From positions 98,331 to 162,330 of the forward strand of contig NZ_DASVSF010000022.1 of NCBI RefSeq assembly GCF_036388275.1: a stretch of 64,000 nt of DNA, in the 5' to 3' direction. Below are positions 17,010 to 25,128 of the stretch, piece by piece. The first letter of the stretch is position 1. Each line of letters opens with the position of its first letter. The notes under the pieces were generated by a model. It saw nothing but the letters and a program-made list of their open reading frames with translations. It did no database searches and was not told where the DNA came from. The DNA is from Longimicrobium sp. (GTDB taxonomy: Bacteria > Gemmatimonadota > Gemmatimonadetes > Longimicrobiales > Longimicrobiaceae). The position numbers and the translations under genes are program-made.

Positions 17010-18398
17010 ATGCCCAATTCCTTTCTGGTTCGCGCGCCCCTGCTCGCATTGCTCCTGGTTGCTGCCTGCGACGGCCCGAGCACGGGGGTCGAGGCACCGC
17101 CCCAAGTGCGCACGCAGGTTTCCACGCAGGCTGCCGAGGTGGGTACCCCGTTCGAGTTCGACGCCACGCTCGGGGGAGAGGCGTTCCGCGGCAGCGGGCT
17201 GACGTACACGCTGACGTTCGCGCCGGCGGGTGGAGGGCTGCAGGGGGCGGACGGGCGGATCACTGGAACCCCGGCTGAACCAGGGGTCGTCATCGTAACG
17301 CTGACGGCGACTGGCACGACGGGGGCGCAGGCCACGCAAAGCTTTCCGCTGGTGATCTTTTCCCGCGGGCTCGCCGCGCCGCAGCTTCCCGGCGTGCCCT
17401 TCCGCTACAGCGATCAGGGCGTGCCGCTCCCCGCCCATTACCTGGCGTCGGCGCTCGGCGGGCCGGTGACGGCCACCGACAACACGCCGGCGGGCAACCC
17501 CATCACCGACGCGGGCGCCGCGCTGGGCCGCGTGCTCTTCTTCGATCGCCGGCTTTCGGCCAACGACGCCGTGTCGTGCGCGTCCTGCCACGTGCAGGCG
17601 GCGGGGTTCTCCGACACCGCCCAGGTCAGCCGCGGGTTCCGGGGCGAAATGACCGGCCGCCACTCGATGGCGCTGACGAACGCGCGCTTCTACCGCAACG
17701 GCCGGTTCTTCTGGGACGAGCGCGCCGCCACCCTCGAGGCGCAGGTCCTGCAGCCCATCCAGGACGGCAAGGAAATGGGGATGTCGCTGCAGAACCTGGT
17801 GTGGAAGCTCCAGGTCACGCCGTACTACCCCGCCCTCTTCCAGGCCGCGTTCGGCTCGGCGGAGATCGATTCCACCCGCGTGGCACGCGCCCTGGCGCAG
17901 TACGTCCGTTCGATGACCTCCACCGACTCGCGCTTCGACCGGGCCTTCGCCGGCACGGGCGACTCGAACAACTTCGCCAGCTTTACCCCCGAGGAACGCC
18001 AGGGACACCAGTTGTTCCTGTCCAGCGGGTGCGCGGGGTGCCATGCCACGAATGCGCACGTCTCCGACGCGCCGCAGAACATCGGGCTGGATGCGGTGAC
18101 GACCGACCTGGGCGCCGGGGGCGGACGCTTCAAGTCTCCCTCGCTGCGAAACGTGGCCGTCCGTGGCCGCTTCATGCACGACGGCCGCTTCACCTCGCTG
18201 GAGCAGGTGGTGAGCTTCTACGACACCGGCGTCCAGCCCAACCCCGACCTGGACCCGGGGCTGCGCGGCCCCGACGGGAAGCCCCGCCGCCTGAACCTTA
18301 CGCCCGCGCAGCGGAAGGCGCTTGTCGCCTACCTGGAAACGCTGACGGACCACACCCAGCTCACGGCGCAGCGGTTCTCGGACCCGTTCCCCCAATGA
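17010..18398 (+). CDS. lipoprotein di-heme cytochrome c peroxidase (MauG/CcpA family)
   Basis: A 462-residue secreted protein. The signal ends in VAAC (Cys20), so it should be lipidated. Residues about 30-115 form a putative Ig (He_PIG) module with ADGRITGTPAEPGVV. The peroxidase part has two c-type heme sites, C190-A-S-C-H194 and C341-A-G-C-H345. Family motifs LGRVLFFDRRLSANDAVSCA, RFYRNGRFFWDERA, TPYYPALFQAAFG and RFKSPSLRNVAVRGRFMHDG are all present. The enzyme would reduce peroxide, or oxidise a protein partner, at the periplasmic face using a cytochrome donor. The Ig fusion is unusual. It lies 113 bases after ligD and is probably transcribed separately. Confidence 0.9.
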   Translation: MPNSFLVRAPLLALLLVAACDGPSTGVEAPPQVRTQVSTQAAEVGTPFEFDATLGGEAFRGSGLTYTLTFAPAGGGLQGADGRITGTPAEPGVVIVTLTATGTTGAQATQSFPLVIFSRGLAAPQLPGVPFRYSDQGVPLPAHYLASALGGPVTATDNTPAGNPITDAGAALGRVLFFDRRLSANDAVSCASCHVQAAGFSDTAQVSRGFRGEMTGRHSMALTNARFYRNGRFFWDERAATLEAQVLQPIQDGKEMGMSLQNLVWKLQVTPYYPALFQAAFGSAEIDSTRVARALAQYVRSMTSTDSRFDRAFAGTGDSNNFASFTPEERQGHQLFLSSGCAGCHATNAHVSDAPQNIGLDAVTTDLGAGGGRFKSPSLRNVAVRGRFMHDGRFTSLEQVVSFYDTGVQPNPDLDPGLRGPDGKPRRLNLTPAQRKALVAYLETLTDHTQLTAQRFSDPFPQ

Positions 18399-18403
18399 CC
18401 CAC

Positions 18404-18430
18404 GCGCCAGCACCCGGCGGCGGCTGGCGC
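18404..18430 (+). terminator. weak hairpin between the convergent peroxidase and Spy-like genes
   Basis: GCGCCAGC and GCTGGCGC arms with an 11-base loop lie just after the peroxidase stop, without a clear T-tract. It may terminate either convergent transcript. Confidence 0.3.
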
Positions 18431-18521
18431 TCCAGGCTTCTCCGGTGGGGCCGCCGCGGCTGACGACGTAGCGGCGCGCTCGAACCCCCCTGCGCCTGCC
18501 TGGAAACCGCGTCACGCAGGG

Positions 18522-18986
18522 TCAGGGCGGTGGACCGTGGGGTGGCGGACCATGGGGCGGAGGCCCGTACTCCCCGTGCGGGCCGCGGTGGGGAGGCGGG
18601 CCTTTCCTGCCGGGGGCCGGGTGGCGCAGGAGCGGCGCCGTGCGGACGAACTCGGCCAGGCGCTCGCGCTGCGCCTCGTCCAGCAGGGGCACCATGCGCA
18701 CCTGCATGCTGTCGAAGCCCGCGCGGATGCGCGCGTTGGCGGCATCGAGCGCCTCGTCGTTGTTGCGGGCCGCCGCGTCTACGAACGGCCGCAGCGAGTC
18801 CCACTGCGCCGGCGAGTGGGGGCGGATGATCTCCTCCATGCGCCCGGCGAACCCGCGCGGCCGACGCGTCTCTGCGAGTTCCGCGGTGCGGCGGTTCTGC
18901 AGTGCGCCGGCCGCAAGCCCCCCCAGCACAGCGCCCAGCGCCAGCGTCACCGCCAGGATCAGCGCGGACTTCGCCTCCACCCGCAT
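18522..18986 (-). CDS. Spy/CpxP- or CnrX-like periplasmic protein with His/Pro-rich tail
   Basis: A 154-residue protein with one N-terminal hydrophobic segment (about residues 8-28, uncleaved anchor or signal). A helical region follows (EEIIRPHSPAQWDSLRPFVDAAARN, then LDEAQRERLAEFV), whose spacing resembles the Spy/CpxP and heavy-metal sensor CnrX folds. The C-terminus (about 124-154) is a run of GPPPH-type units, a possible metal-chelating tail. It is the third gene of an operon with an ECF sigma factor and a membrane anti-sigma-like protein, 11 bases after the latter. By analogy with CnrYXH it could be the periplasmic sensor. The family call is moderate, the signal unknown. Confidence 0.65.
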   Translation of the reverse strand: MRVEAKSALILAVTLALGAVLGGLAAGALQNRRTAELAETRRPRGFAGRMEEIIRPHSPAQWDSLRPFVDAAARNNDEALDAANARIRAGFDSMQVRMVPLLDEAQRERLAEFVRTAPLLRHPAPGRKGPPPHRGPHGEYGPPPHGPPPHGPPP

Positions 18987-18997
18987 CGCGTCGCCCT

Positions 18998-19393
18998 TCA
19001 ACGCAGGTACGAGGGCACCAGCACCGGATCGAACGCCTCTTCCGCCGCCGAGGGTAGCCCGAGCAGCGCGTCCACCAGCGAGCCCGTCGCCTCCCGCCGC
19101 TCGACGAGGGAGTACAGGGCCAGGACCAGCGCCGCAGCCATGGCCGCGGGAACCAGGCGGCGTCCGAAATGTCGCGCCAGTGCGGTGTTGAGCGCCGCGG
19201 CCGGCGAAAGCCGCACCTCGTGCACCCGGCGCATTACGCGCCCCGAGAATCCCGCCTCGAACCGGTCCGCCCTCGCGGACGCCAGGAGCGCGCCGATCGT
19301 TCGCTCCGCTTCCCGCCGCGCCTCCCCTCCCCGCCCCACCGGCTCCCCGGCCATCGACGCTGGCGGCGGCGCCTTCCGATCCCCCTCCATCAT
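18998..19393 (-). CDS. probable membrane anti-sigma factor
   Basis: A 131-residue protein. The N-terminal 65 residues are hydrophilic and charged (AERTIGALLASARADRFEAGFSGRV), suitable for binding a sigma factor. One transmembrane span (about residues 78-98, VPAAMAAALVLALYSLV) precedes a short C-terminal part. It lacks the HxxxCxxC zinc motif of ZAS-type anti-sigma factors. The identity rests mainly on position: its ATG overlaps the ECF sigma stop (ATGA), and a GGAGG-rich ribosome site sits inside the sigma gene's end. Two adjacent ATGs (19393, 19390) are possible; the upstream one is annotated because it forms the overlap. The Spy/CnrX-like gene follows. Confidence 0.6.
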   Translation of the reverse strand: MMEGDRKAPPPASMAGEPVGRGGEARREAERTIGALLASARADRFEAGFSGRVMRRVHEVRLSPAAALNTALARHFGRRLVPAAMAAALVLALYSLVERREATGSLVDALLGLPSAAEEAFDPVLVPSYLR

Positions 19394-19983
19394 GACTCCT
19401 CCCCTCCATGAATCCGGCTTCCGTCGCGTACGTACGGCGCCAGCCGGGCCTGCAGCTTTTCCATCGCCCGCGCCAGCCGCGAAAGCACCGTGCCCTCGGG
19501 AATCCCCAGCGCCTCTGCCGTTTCGCGCGTGGAGCACCCCTCCATCATCCGCAGAACCACCACCTGCGCATGCTTCGGGCCCAGCGCGGCCACCGCCGCC
19601 CGTACGGCTGCACGCGTCTCCGCCACCTCCGGGTCATCCACTCCCTCGACGCCCGCCCCGGCAAGCGTCTCGTCCTCATCGTCGCTGCGACGGAAGCGCA
19701 GGGCGAAGCGGCGGCGGCGGCGGATGGCATTGAGCGAAAGGTTGACGGCGATCTTCCGCAGGTACGTGGCCAGTGAGGCGTCGCCGCGGAAGCGGTCCAG
19801 CGAGCGATACAGCCGGATGAACGCCTCCTGCCCCACGTCGTCGGCCTCGTCGCCGGGACCCAGAAAGCCCACGACGACGGCGGCGACGAGGGGTTCGTAT
19901 CGCTCAACGATGGCGCGGAACGCACGGTCGTCGCCCCGCCGCGCGCGCTCGATCAGCTCTCCGTCCGCAGGCCCGTCGTGCAT
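19390..19983 (-). CDS. ECF-family RNA polymerase sigma factor
   Basis: A 197-residue sigma-70 family protein. Region 2 covers about residues 12-85 (FRAIVERYEPLVAAVV, then DEADDVGQEAFIRLYRSLDRF, which is the core-binding and -10 recognition segment). Region 4 covers about 130-185 (LGPKHAQVVVLRMMEGCST, then the helix-turn-helix ETAEALGIPEGTVLSRLARA). Regions 1 and 3 are absent, as in ECF factors. ATG 19983 has a GGGAGG ribosome site just upstream, which decides it over longer in-frame starts. It leads a three-gene operon with an anti-sigma-like and a CnrX/Spy-like gene, so control by a periplasmic signal is likely. The regulon cannot be read here. Confidence 0.92.
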   Translation of the reverse strand: MHDGPADGELIERARRGDDRAFRAIVERYEPLVAAVVVGFLGPGDEADDVGQEAFIRLYRSLDRFRGDASLATYLRKIAVNLSLNAIRRRRRFALRFRRSDDEDETLAGAGVEGVDDPEVAETRAAVRAAVAALGPKHAQVVVLRMMEGCSTRETAEALGIPEGTVLSRLARAMEKLQARLAPYVRDGSRIHGGEES

Positions 19984-20255
19984 CCCCCTCCCGGTGCGCC
20001 CCACCGCCGTACTCACTGGTCGACACCCGGAAAGACGCATCCATTCCATTTCCTCGACCGCGACGGCTCCATGGAATCGCTCCGATCCTCCCACCGCCGC
20101 GCACCCATTCCGCGCGGCGGTGGAAAACGCGGGCACTCGAGCGGACAAGCGAGGCAGGGGCGGATGGATGGTTCGCGTGGCATGGCAGCGGACGCGGCGG
20201 TCAATCTGGGGGCGCGTGGCGGCGCCGGAAAGCCGTGTGTGCTTGCCGATGCGGA
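19984..20255. other. intergenic region upstream of the ECF sigma gene
   Basis: About 270 bases between the sigma start and the terminator of the collagen-like gene. I see no open frame with coding character. It should hold the sigma operon promoter; no convincing -35/-10 or ECF-type pair was found by eye. A short ATTCCAT/ATGGAAT inverted pair lies at about 20044-20077. Confidence 0.5.
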
Positions 20256-20286
20256 ACGGCCCCGCGGCATGATGCCGCGGGGCCGT
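20256..20286 (-). terminator. perfect hairpin after the collagen-like gene
   Basis: Two perfect 15-base arms (ACGGCCCCGCGGCAT and its complement) with a one-base centre, about 37 bases after the stop codon at 20324. It is very stable. It lacks a T-run but is well placed to end the minus-strand transcript. Confidence 0.6.
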
Positions 20287-20323
20287 CCGTGGGGCCAGGA
20301 GGGACGCGGCTGCGTCCCGCCGA

Positions 20324-22153
20324 TCACTGCTGGGCGGAGCGCGGCGTCTCCGCCTGGGCGGCGAGGATCGCCTCCACGCGCTGCAGGCGCGCGGCGAGGG
20401 CGGCGTTCTCGCGCTCGAGCGCGTCGATGCGTGCCTGCTGGGCGGCCGTGCGGGCCTCCAGCGCCTGCGCGGCGGCCAGCGCCACGCCGTCCGCGTCCAC
20501 CGTGCTGATCACCTTGTCGTCGTCACCCAGACCGAACGCCGCGCGGAAATCCTGCGCCATGGGCCCGATGTGGCGGACGTCGGCGTTCTCGGTCCGGTAG
20601 CTCCAGCTGGTGATCGGCATGGCGCGCAGCCGGCCGAGCACGTCTTCGCCGGACACGGCAGCGAACAGGTACTTGCGGTTCACGTCCGAGGAGTTGGTCC
20701 AGGTGCCGTTGGTGTGCAGGTAGGCCCCGGTGCTGGTGCTGATCGCCGCGTTGCTCTGCCCCCAGTTGCTTGCCGTGGCGCCGGACTGGAAGGTGACGCC
20801 GGTGCTCCGGTTGCTGCTCGTGTAGATCCGGAACCCGTTGGCCACCCGCCACGTAGCCGAGTTCGTCACTTCGGCGTGAATGGTGTCGGTGCTCGTGGAC
20901 CGGTCGCCGAAGACGAAGGCACCCAGGCGAGGAGCCCCGGCACTGGTGCTGCTGCTGGCCTTATACCCGAACACCACCGAGTACGCGCCCGTCGCCGTCA
21001 CGTCCTCGCCCATGGCGATGGTGCCGGTGTTGGCCGCCACGGCGCGGTTCCCCATGGCGATGGCGTTGTCGCCCAGGGCGCGTACGTCCTGGCCGAACGC
21101 CGTCGAGTACAGCCCGATGTTGGCGTCGTCCCACTGGGTGCCGCTGACGCCGCCGGCGCGGAACGCGCCCTTGCCGGGATACCAGAACGTCCGGACGCCG
21201 GAGCCTGACACCGGACCGTTCCCGCTGTACAGCACGCCCTCCGCCACGAAACCGTTGTTGTTGGCCAGGTCGTAGGCGCCGGCGCTGTTGGTGGGCACCA
21301 CACCGTCCTCGCCGTCGGCTCCCTTCGCTCCGTCGGCGCCGCGGCAGTCCAGCACGTCCACGGTGCCGTCGGCATTCCTGTCCTCGTCCGTGGGATCGCC
21401 GGTGCCGTTGGCGTTGGTGTCCCAGCAGTGCCGGCCGTCTGCGCCGGCCGCGCCCGCGGGACCCGCCGCACCGATTTCGCCCGCCGGACCGTCCGCGCCC
21501 GCGGGACCTGCGGGACCCTGCGGACCGTCCGCGCCCGCGGGACCTGCGGGACCTGCGGGACCCGCAGCGCCCGCCGCGCCGGTGGCACCGGTTTCACCCT
21601 GCGGACCCGCGGGCCCGGTTGCTCCCGTGTCGCCCTTGGGCCCAGCGGCACCGGTGGCGCCGGTCTCGCCCTGGGGACCCTGCGGACCCTGCGGACCTGT
21701 GGAACCCGTCGCTCCCGCCGGACCCGCGTCGCCCTTGGGACCCGCCGGGCCCTGCGCACCCGCCGGGCCCGCGTCGCCCTTGGGACCCGCCGGGCCGGTC
21801 GCACCCGCCGGGCCCGTGGCTCCCTGGGGACCCACCGCGCCGGTGGCTCCCGCCGGACCCGAGTCGCCCTTGGGACCCGCCGGACCCGTCTGACCGATGG
21901 GACCCATCGGACCCGCCGGCCCGGTGGCGCCCTGGGCGTTGAACGAAAAGGCGATGTGCTGCGGCGAGTTGCACGTGTCCTTCAGCTCCGGCTCGCGGAT
22001 GCGGTAGACGGTGCCGGACGCGGGCACGTAGCAGGCGTGGATGACACCCGTCTGCGCCGCTACCCGCGTGGGGGCGCCGAAGATCGCCAGGCCGAGAATT
22101 GCCGCGGGGCCCAGGAGCAGGCCGCGGCGAGAGGAGAGAGCGAGACCGCCCAT
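20324..22153 (-). CDS. secreted collagen-like protein with C-terminal peptidase S74 domain
   Basis: A 609-residue protein. A signal peptide (to about 34, AAQ) is followed by a small domain with Cys41 and Cys61. About 55 uninterrupted Gly-X-Y triplets run from residue 75 to about 240, many GPA, GPK, GDA and GPQ. An Asp/Asn-rich stretch (DTNANGTGDPTDED) could bind calcium. Residues about 300-480 look like a trimeric YadA-type head (DNAIAMGNRAVAANTGTIAMG). The C-terminus is a peptidase S74 / intramolecular chaperone domain with SDVNRK, where Ser and Lys five apart match the self-cleavage dyad, then a coiled coil. It should form a trimeric surface fibre. ATG 22153 follows GGAGG. The last 265 residues are about 90% identical to the gene at 22847-23938. 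Confidence 0.85.
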   Translation of the reverse strand: MGGLALSSRRGLLLGPAAILGLAIFGAPTRVAAQTGVIHACYVPASGTVYRIREPELKDTCNSPQHIAFSFNAQGATGPAGPMGPIGQTGPAGPKGDSGPAGATGAVGPQGATGPAGATGPAGPKGDAGPAGAQGPAGPKGDAGPAGATGSTGPQGPQGPQGETGATGAAGPKGDTGATGPAGPQGETGATGAAGAAGPAGPAGPAGADGPQGPAGPAGADGPAGEIGAAGPAGAAGADGRHCWDTNANGTGDPTDEDRNADGTVDVLDCRGADGAKGADGEDGVVPTNSAGAYDLANNNGFVAEGVLYSGNGPVSGSGVRTFWYPGKGAFRAGGVSGTQWDDANIGLYSTAFGQDVRALGDNAIAMGNRAVAANTGTIAMGEDVTATGAYSVVFGYKASSSTSAGAPRLGAFVFGDRSTSTDTIHAEVTNSATWRVANGFRIYTSSNRSTGVTFQSGATASNWGQSNAAISTSTGAYLHTNGTWTNSSDVNRKYLFAAVSGEDVLGRLRAMPITSWSYRTENADVRHIGPMAQDFRAAFGLGDDDKVISTVDADGVALAAAQALEARTAAQQARIDALERENAALAARLQRVEAILAAQAETPRSAQQ

Positions 22154-22230
22154 TCCGCCTCCAGAATGTGATTCGTGGTAAGAGAGGAGCGCCGCGGTGC
22201 CCTGAGCGGCCCGCGGGCGGGAGCGTTCCG

Positions 22231-22665
22231 CTACGGACGCGGAGGGTCGTGCAGGGTGGCCGCGGTGGAGCGAACCTCGTCCAGCGCCAGGCGCATGGCG
22301 TCGATCTCGGGAAGCACGGCTCCGGCGTCCGGGAGAGCGGCCAGCACCGCCTCCACGTCCGCGAGCGCCGCCTCGATCCCGGGGCCGTCTGCGGTAGCCA
22401 GCCGGCCGCGCACCAGGTCCAGTGCCGTTCGCAGCGGAGAGCCGTCGCCGCCGCCGGAGACGGCGGGCGCCAGGCGAAGCTCCGCGTCGTCCAGGGCGGC
22501 GGCGAGCCGCGTCATCCGCTCGTCGGCGATGGGGGCGGCGAGCTCGTTGGCCGACACCGCGCTCGCATGGACGGCGACGGGGGTGACCGTCGCAATGGTC
22601 GGCGGCTCGGAGCACGCCGCCACGCCAAGCGGGAGCACCAGCGTGGCTAGGGCACGCTTCTGCAT
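22231..22665 (-). CDS. small lipoprotein of unknown function
   Basis: A 144-residue protein with a lipoprotein signal ending VAAC (Cys18). The mature part is alanine-rich and helical (ERMTRLAAALDDAELRLAP, ALDLVRGRLATADGPGIEAAL, EIDAMRLALDEV) and may form a helical bundle or coiled coil. I do not recognise the family. It starts at ATG 22665 after AGGAA and lies 77 bases upstream of the collagen-like gene in the same orientation, so the two may be co-transcribed and the lipoprotein may be a partner or anchor. The layout mirrors the lipoprotein plus S74 pair at 22847-24970. Confidence 0.7.
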   Translation of the reverse strand: MQKRALATLVLPLGVAACSEPPTIATVTPVAVHASAVSANELAAPIADERMTRLAAALDDAELRLAPAVSGGGDGSPLRTALDLVRGRLATADGPGIEAALADVEAVLAALPDAGAVLPEIDAMRLALDEVRSTAATLHDPPRP

Positions 22666-22791
22666 GGGGAATTTCCTGGGGTGAAAAGTCGGATGGAGAA
22701 CCCCGCGGGAGCGGGGCGAGGGAGGGAACGTGCGTGTAGACACCGCGCCCCGCTCCTTCATTCCATCCGCCGCACCCGCGGCGCAAAACGA

Positions 22792-22822
22792 AGCCGCCGC
22801 CCCGTTGTCCGGGGCGGCGGCT
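22792..22822 (-). terminator. terminator after the second S74-domain gene
   Basis: AGCCGCCGCCCC and GGGGCGGCGGCT arms with a seven-base loop. On the minus strand the stem is followed by TCGTTTTGCG. It lies 24 bases beyond the stop at 22847, well placed for intrinsic termination. Confidence 0.75.
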
Positions 22823-22846
22823 GCAATCTCCGAAGGTGGGCGGGAA

Positions 22847-23938
22847 CTACGGCCTGGCGCTGCCCTGCCCCGCCGTCACCAGCGCCTCCAGCCGTTCCAT
22901 CCGGGCACGCATCTCCGCCAGTTCCCGCGCCTGGGCCGCGTTCTGCGCCTCCAGCGCGTCGATCCGCTGCTGCTGCGTGGCGGTGCGCGCCTCCAGCGCC
23001 TGCGCGGCGGCCAGCGCCACGCCGTCAGCATCCACCGTGCTGATCACCTTGTCGTCGTCACCCAGCCCGAACGCGGCGCGGAAGTCCTGCGCCATGGGAC
23101 CGATGTGCCGGACATCCGTGTTCTCGGTCCGGTAGCTCCAGCTCGTGATGGGCATGGCGCGCAGCCGGCCGAGCACGTCCTCCCCCGACACGGCCGCGAA
23201 CAGGTGCTTGCGGTTCACGTCCGAGGCGTTGGTCCAGGTGCCGTTGGTGTGCAGGTAGGCGCCGGTGCTGGTGCTGATCACCGCGTTGCTCTGGCTCCAG
23301 TTGCTCACCGCGGAGCCGGACTGGAAGGTGACGCCTGTGCTCCGGTTGCTGCTCGTGTAGATACGAAACCCGTTGGCCACCCGCCACATCGCCGAGTTCG
23401 TCACTTCGGCGTGAATGGTGTCGGTGGTCGTGGACCGGTCGCCGAAGACGAAGGTGCCCAGGCGAGGAGAGCCGGCACTGGTGCTGCTGCTGGCCTTGTA
23501 CCCGAACACCACCGAATACGCGCCCGTCGCCGTCACGTCCTCGCCCATGGCGATGGTGCCGGTGTTGGCCGCCACGGCACGAAGCCCCACGGCCATGGCG
23601 TTGTCGCCCAGGGCGCGTACGTTCTGGCCGAACGCCGTGGAGTACAGCCCGATGTTGGCGTCGTCCCACTGGGTGCCGTCGATGCCGCCGGCGCGGATCG
23701 CGCCCTTGCCGGGGTACCAGAACATCCGGACGCCGGAGCCGGACACGGGGGCGCCGTTGGTGCTGCCCGAGTTGTAGGTGCCGCCGAAGAAGGCGGTGCC
23801 GTTGCGGTTCACGCGGAACAGGCTCGAGTCGCCCTTGCTGACCGCGAACGCCGAGTCGGTGGCGCTCTGGGCGCGGGCGGAGTCCGAGAGCAGCGCCAGG
23901 CCGGCGACCGCGAGCGAAAGTCGGAGGAGCTTGGTCAT
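22847..23938 (-). CDS. secreted trimeric head / peptidase S74 domain protein
   Basis: A 363-residue protein with a signal peptide (about 1-23, ARAQ). Residues about 30-70 are a short region with VSKGDSSLFRVNRNGTAFFGG, typical of tail-fibre-type proteins. YadA-like head motifs (DNAMAVGLRAVAANTGTIAMG) and an S74/intramolecular chaperone domain follow, with the SDVNRK dyad and a C-terminal coiled coil (IDALEAQNAAQARELAEMRARMERLEAL). It is a paralogue of the gene at 20324-22153 but without the collagen stalk and calcium-like segment. The chaperone domain normally trimerises the fibre and then cleaves itself. It begins 15 bases after the lipoprotein gene at 23954-24970, so the pair is probably one operon. 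Confidence 0.85.
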   Translation of the reverse strand: MTKLLRLSLAVAGLALLSDSARAQSATDSAFAVSKGDSSLFRVNRNGTAFFGGTYNSGSTNGAPVSGSGVRMFWYPGKGAIRAGGIDGTQWDDANIGLYSTAFGQNVRALGDNAMAVGLRAVAANTGTIAMGEDVTATGAYSVVFGYKASSSTSAGSPRLGTFVFGDRSTTTDTIHAEVTNSAMWRVANGFRIYTSSNRSTGVTFQSGSAVSNWSQSNAVISTSTGAYLHTNGTWTNASDVNRKHLFAAVSGEDVLGRLRAMPITSWSYRTENTDVRHIGPMAQDFRAAFGLGDDDKVISTVDADGVALAAAQALEARTATQQQRIDALEAQNAAQARELAEMRARMERLEALVTAGQGSARP

Positions 23939-23953
23939 GGCGGAGTCGAAGGG

Positions 23954-24970
23954 TTAGGGAACCGCAATGGAAAGAGCCGAATCGGCGACGGTCAGCGAGC
24001 CGGTTACGGACACCGGGCCCGACGCCTTCACCGCGCCCTGCAGGAACGTGCTGCCGGTAACCTTGGCGGCGGGGATGTTCCCCCGCAGCAGCGACCCGGT
24101 ACCCATCAAGCTCACCGTGCCGTTGGAGATGCTCCCGATCGCGTCGAGGTTGCCGCCGACCGTCATGGTGAACCCGCCCAGGCCCAGCGTGCTGGCGTTG
24201 CCCACGCGCAGGTGCAGCACCGAGGCATTGGCGGTGAGCACCGGCATCGTGGCCCCGGGGATCTGGTCCGCGGGGGGCACGGTGGCAGCGCTGGTGCCGT
24301 CGGGAACCACGCCGTCCAGCCAGTTGGCGGCCGTGAACCACGCGGAGCTCTCCGATCCATCCCACGTGGGCCCCTGCAGCGGGCCGCTGCTGGCCGTCTC
24401 GGTGTTGACGTAGACGCGGAAGGTGAAGGTCGTCGCCCCGCCCGCCACCTGGAACTGCCACTCCCTGGCCGCGGAGATCTCCATCGGCGCGAGTGTCTGG
24501 GGATAGTCGAAGTACGGGGCCGCGGCGCCGTTCAGGAACGTATCGGTGCCGTCGGCTTTGGCGACGGTCACCGTTCCCGTCGTGGTGGACGGGCCCTGGG
24601 AAAAGAACACCTGTACCCCGGAGATCGTGAAGCCGTCCGTGCCCATGGTCTGCTGGGTAAGGTTCTGCACCTGCACGTCGGTCTTGAAGATCCCCGTTCC
24701 CGCGGAATACGACGTGTTCGTGTTCGTGAGCTTCACGTACGTGTCCTGCCCACCCACGATGCGGTTCGTCAGCGCGCCGGCGCCGGGAGGATCCAGCGTC
24801 TTGCACGCCATCGCGGCCGAAGCCACGTGCACCACGCACTGCAGCGCGGCAAGCTGGGTCGGCGCGGGCTTGATCGAGGGCGCGAGCGGGCCGTCCGTGC
24901 ACGCCGCCGTGAGAGCCGCCAGAACCAGCGCCGGAAACACCCGCGACAGGCGTCCGTTGGGAAAGTACAT
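23954..24970 (-). CDS. large lipoprotein of unknown function
   Basis: A 338-residue protein with a lipoprotein signal ending LTAAC (Cys24). Two Cys (QCVVHVASAAMACK) near residues 45-56 may form a disulfide. The middle, beta-rich part (TSYSAGTGIFKTDVQVQNLTQQTMGTDG) is Thr/Ser/Gly-rich. After about residue 205 come short repeats of the type VLHLRVGNASTLGLGG and TMTVGGNLDAIGSISNG, which resemble a right-handed beta-solenoid. No family was recognised. ATG 24970 is 60 bases downstream of a TTGTAC-N17-TAGATT promoter-like pair. It is the first gene of an operon with the S74-domain protein and may serve as its surface anchor; that is inference. Confidence 0.7.
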   Translation of the reverse strand: MYFPNGRLSRVFPALVLAALTAACTDGPLAPSIKPAPTQLAALQCVVHVASAAMACKTLDPPGAGALTNRIVGGQDTYVKLTNTNTSYSAGTGIFKTDVQVQNLTQQTMGTDGFTISGVQVFFSQGPSTTTGTVTVAKADGTDTFLNGAAAPYFDYPQTLAPMEISAAREWQFQVAGGATTFTFRVYVNTETASSGPLQGPTWDGSESSAWFTAANWLDGVVPDGTSAATVPPADQIPGATMPVLTANASVLHLRVGNASTLGLGGFTMTVGGNLDAIGSISNGTVSLMGTGSLLRGNIPAAKVTGSTFLQGAVKASGPVSVTGSLTVADSALSIAVP

Positions 24971-25030
24971 CGGGTTGAACCTGGGAGAGGGAGCCGGACC
25001 GGGGGAGAGTCGGGAAGGCGGATGCGGGAG

Positions 25031-25059
25031 AATCTAAGGCTTTCTCCCGTTTCGTACAA
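25031..25059 (-). promoter_or_regulatory. promoter-like pair upstream of the lipoprotein/S74 operon
   Basis: On the minus strand TTGTAC is followed after exactly 17 bases by TAGATT. It lies about 60 bases before the ATG at 24970, in an AT-richer patch. Confidence 0.45.
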
Positions 25060-25128
25060 CGGTATTGATGCCAGTCGGACAGCGTGACGTAGGCAAACCC
25101 GTGTTTTTACGCGGACGCCTGGCTCGTG

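Noticed and set aside
21288..21893. Plus-strand frame rich in PAGPAGP opposite the collagen region
   Set aside because: GGN and CCN codons are complementary, so Gly-Pro repeats produce a Pro/Gly-like frame on the other strand. There is no start context, signal peptide or independent support.
20324..23938. Prophage tail-fibre genes suggested by the S74 domains
   Set aside because: Both proteins have signal peptides and follow lipoprotein genes; there are no capsid, tail, integrase or lysis genes, and the composition matches the host.
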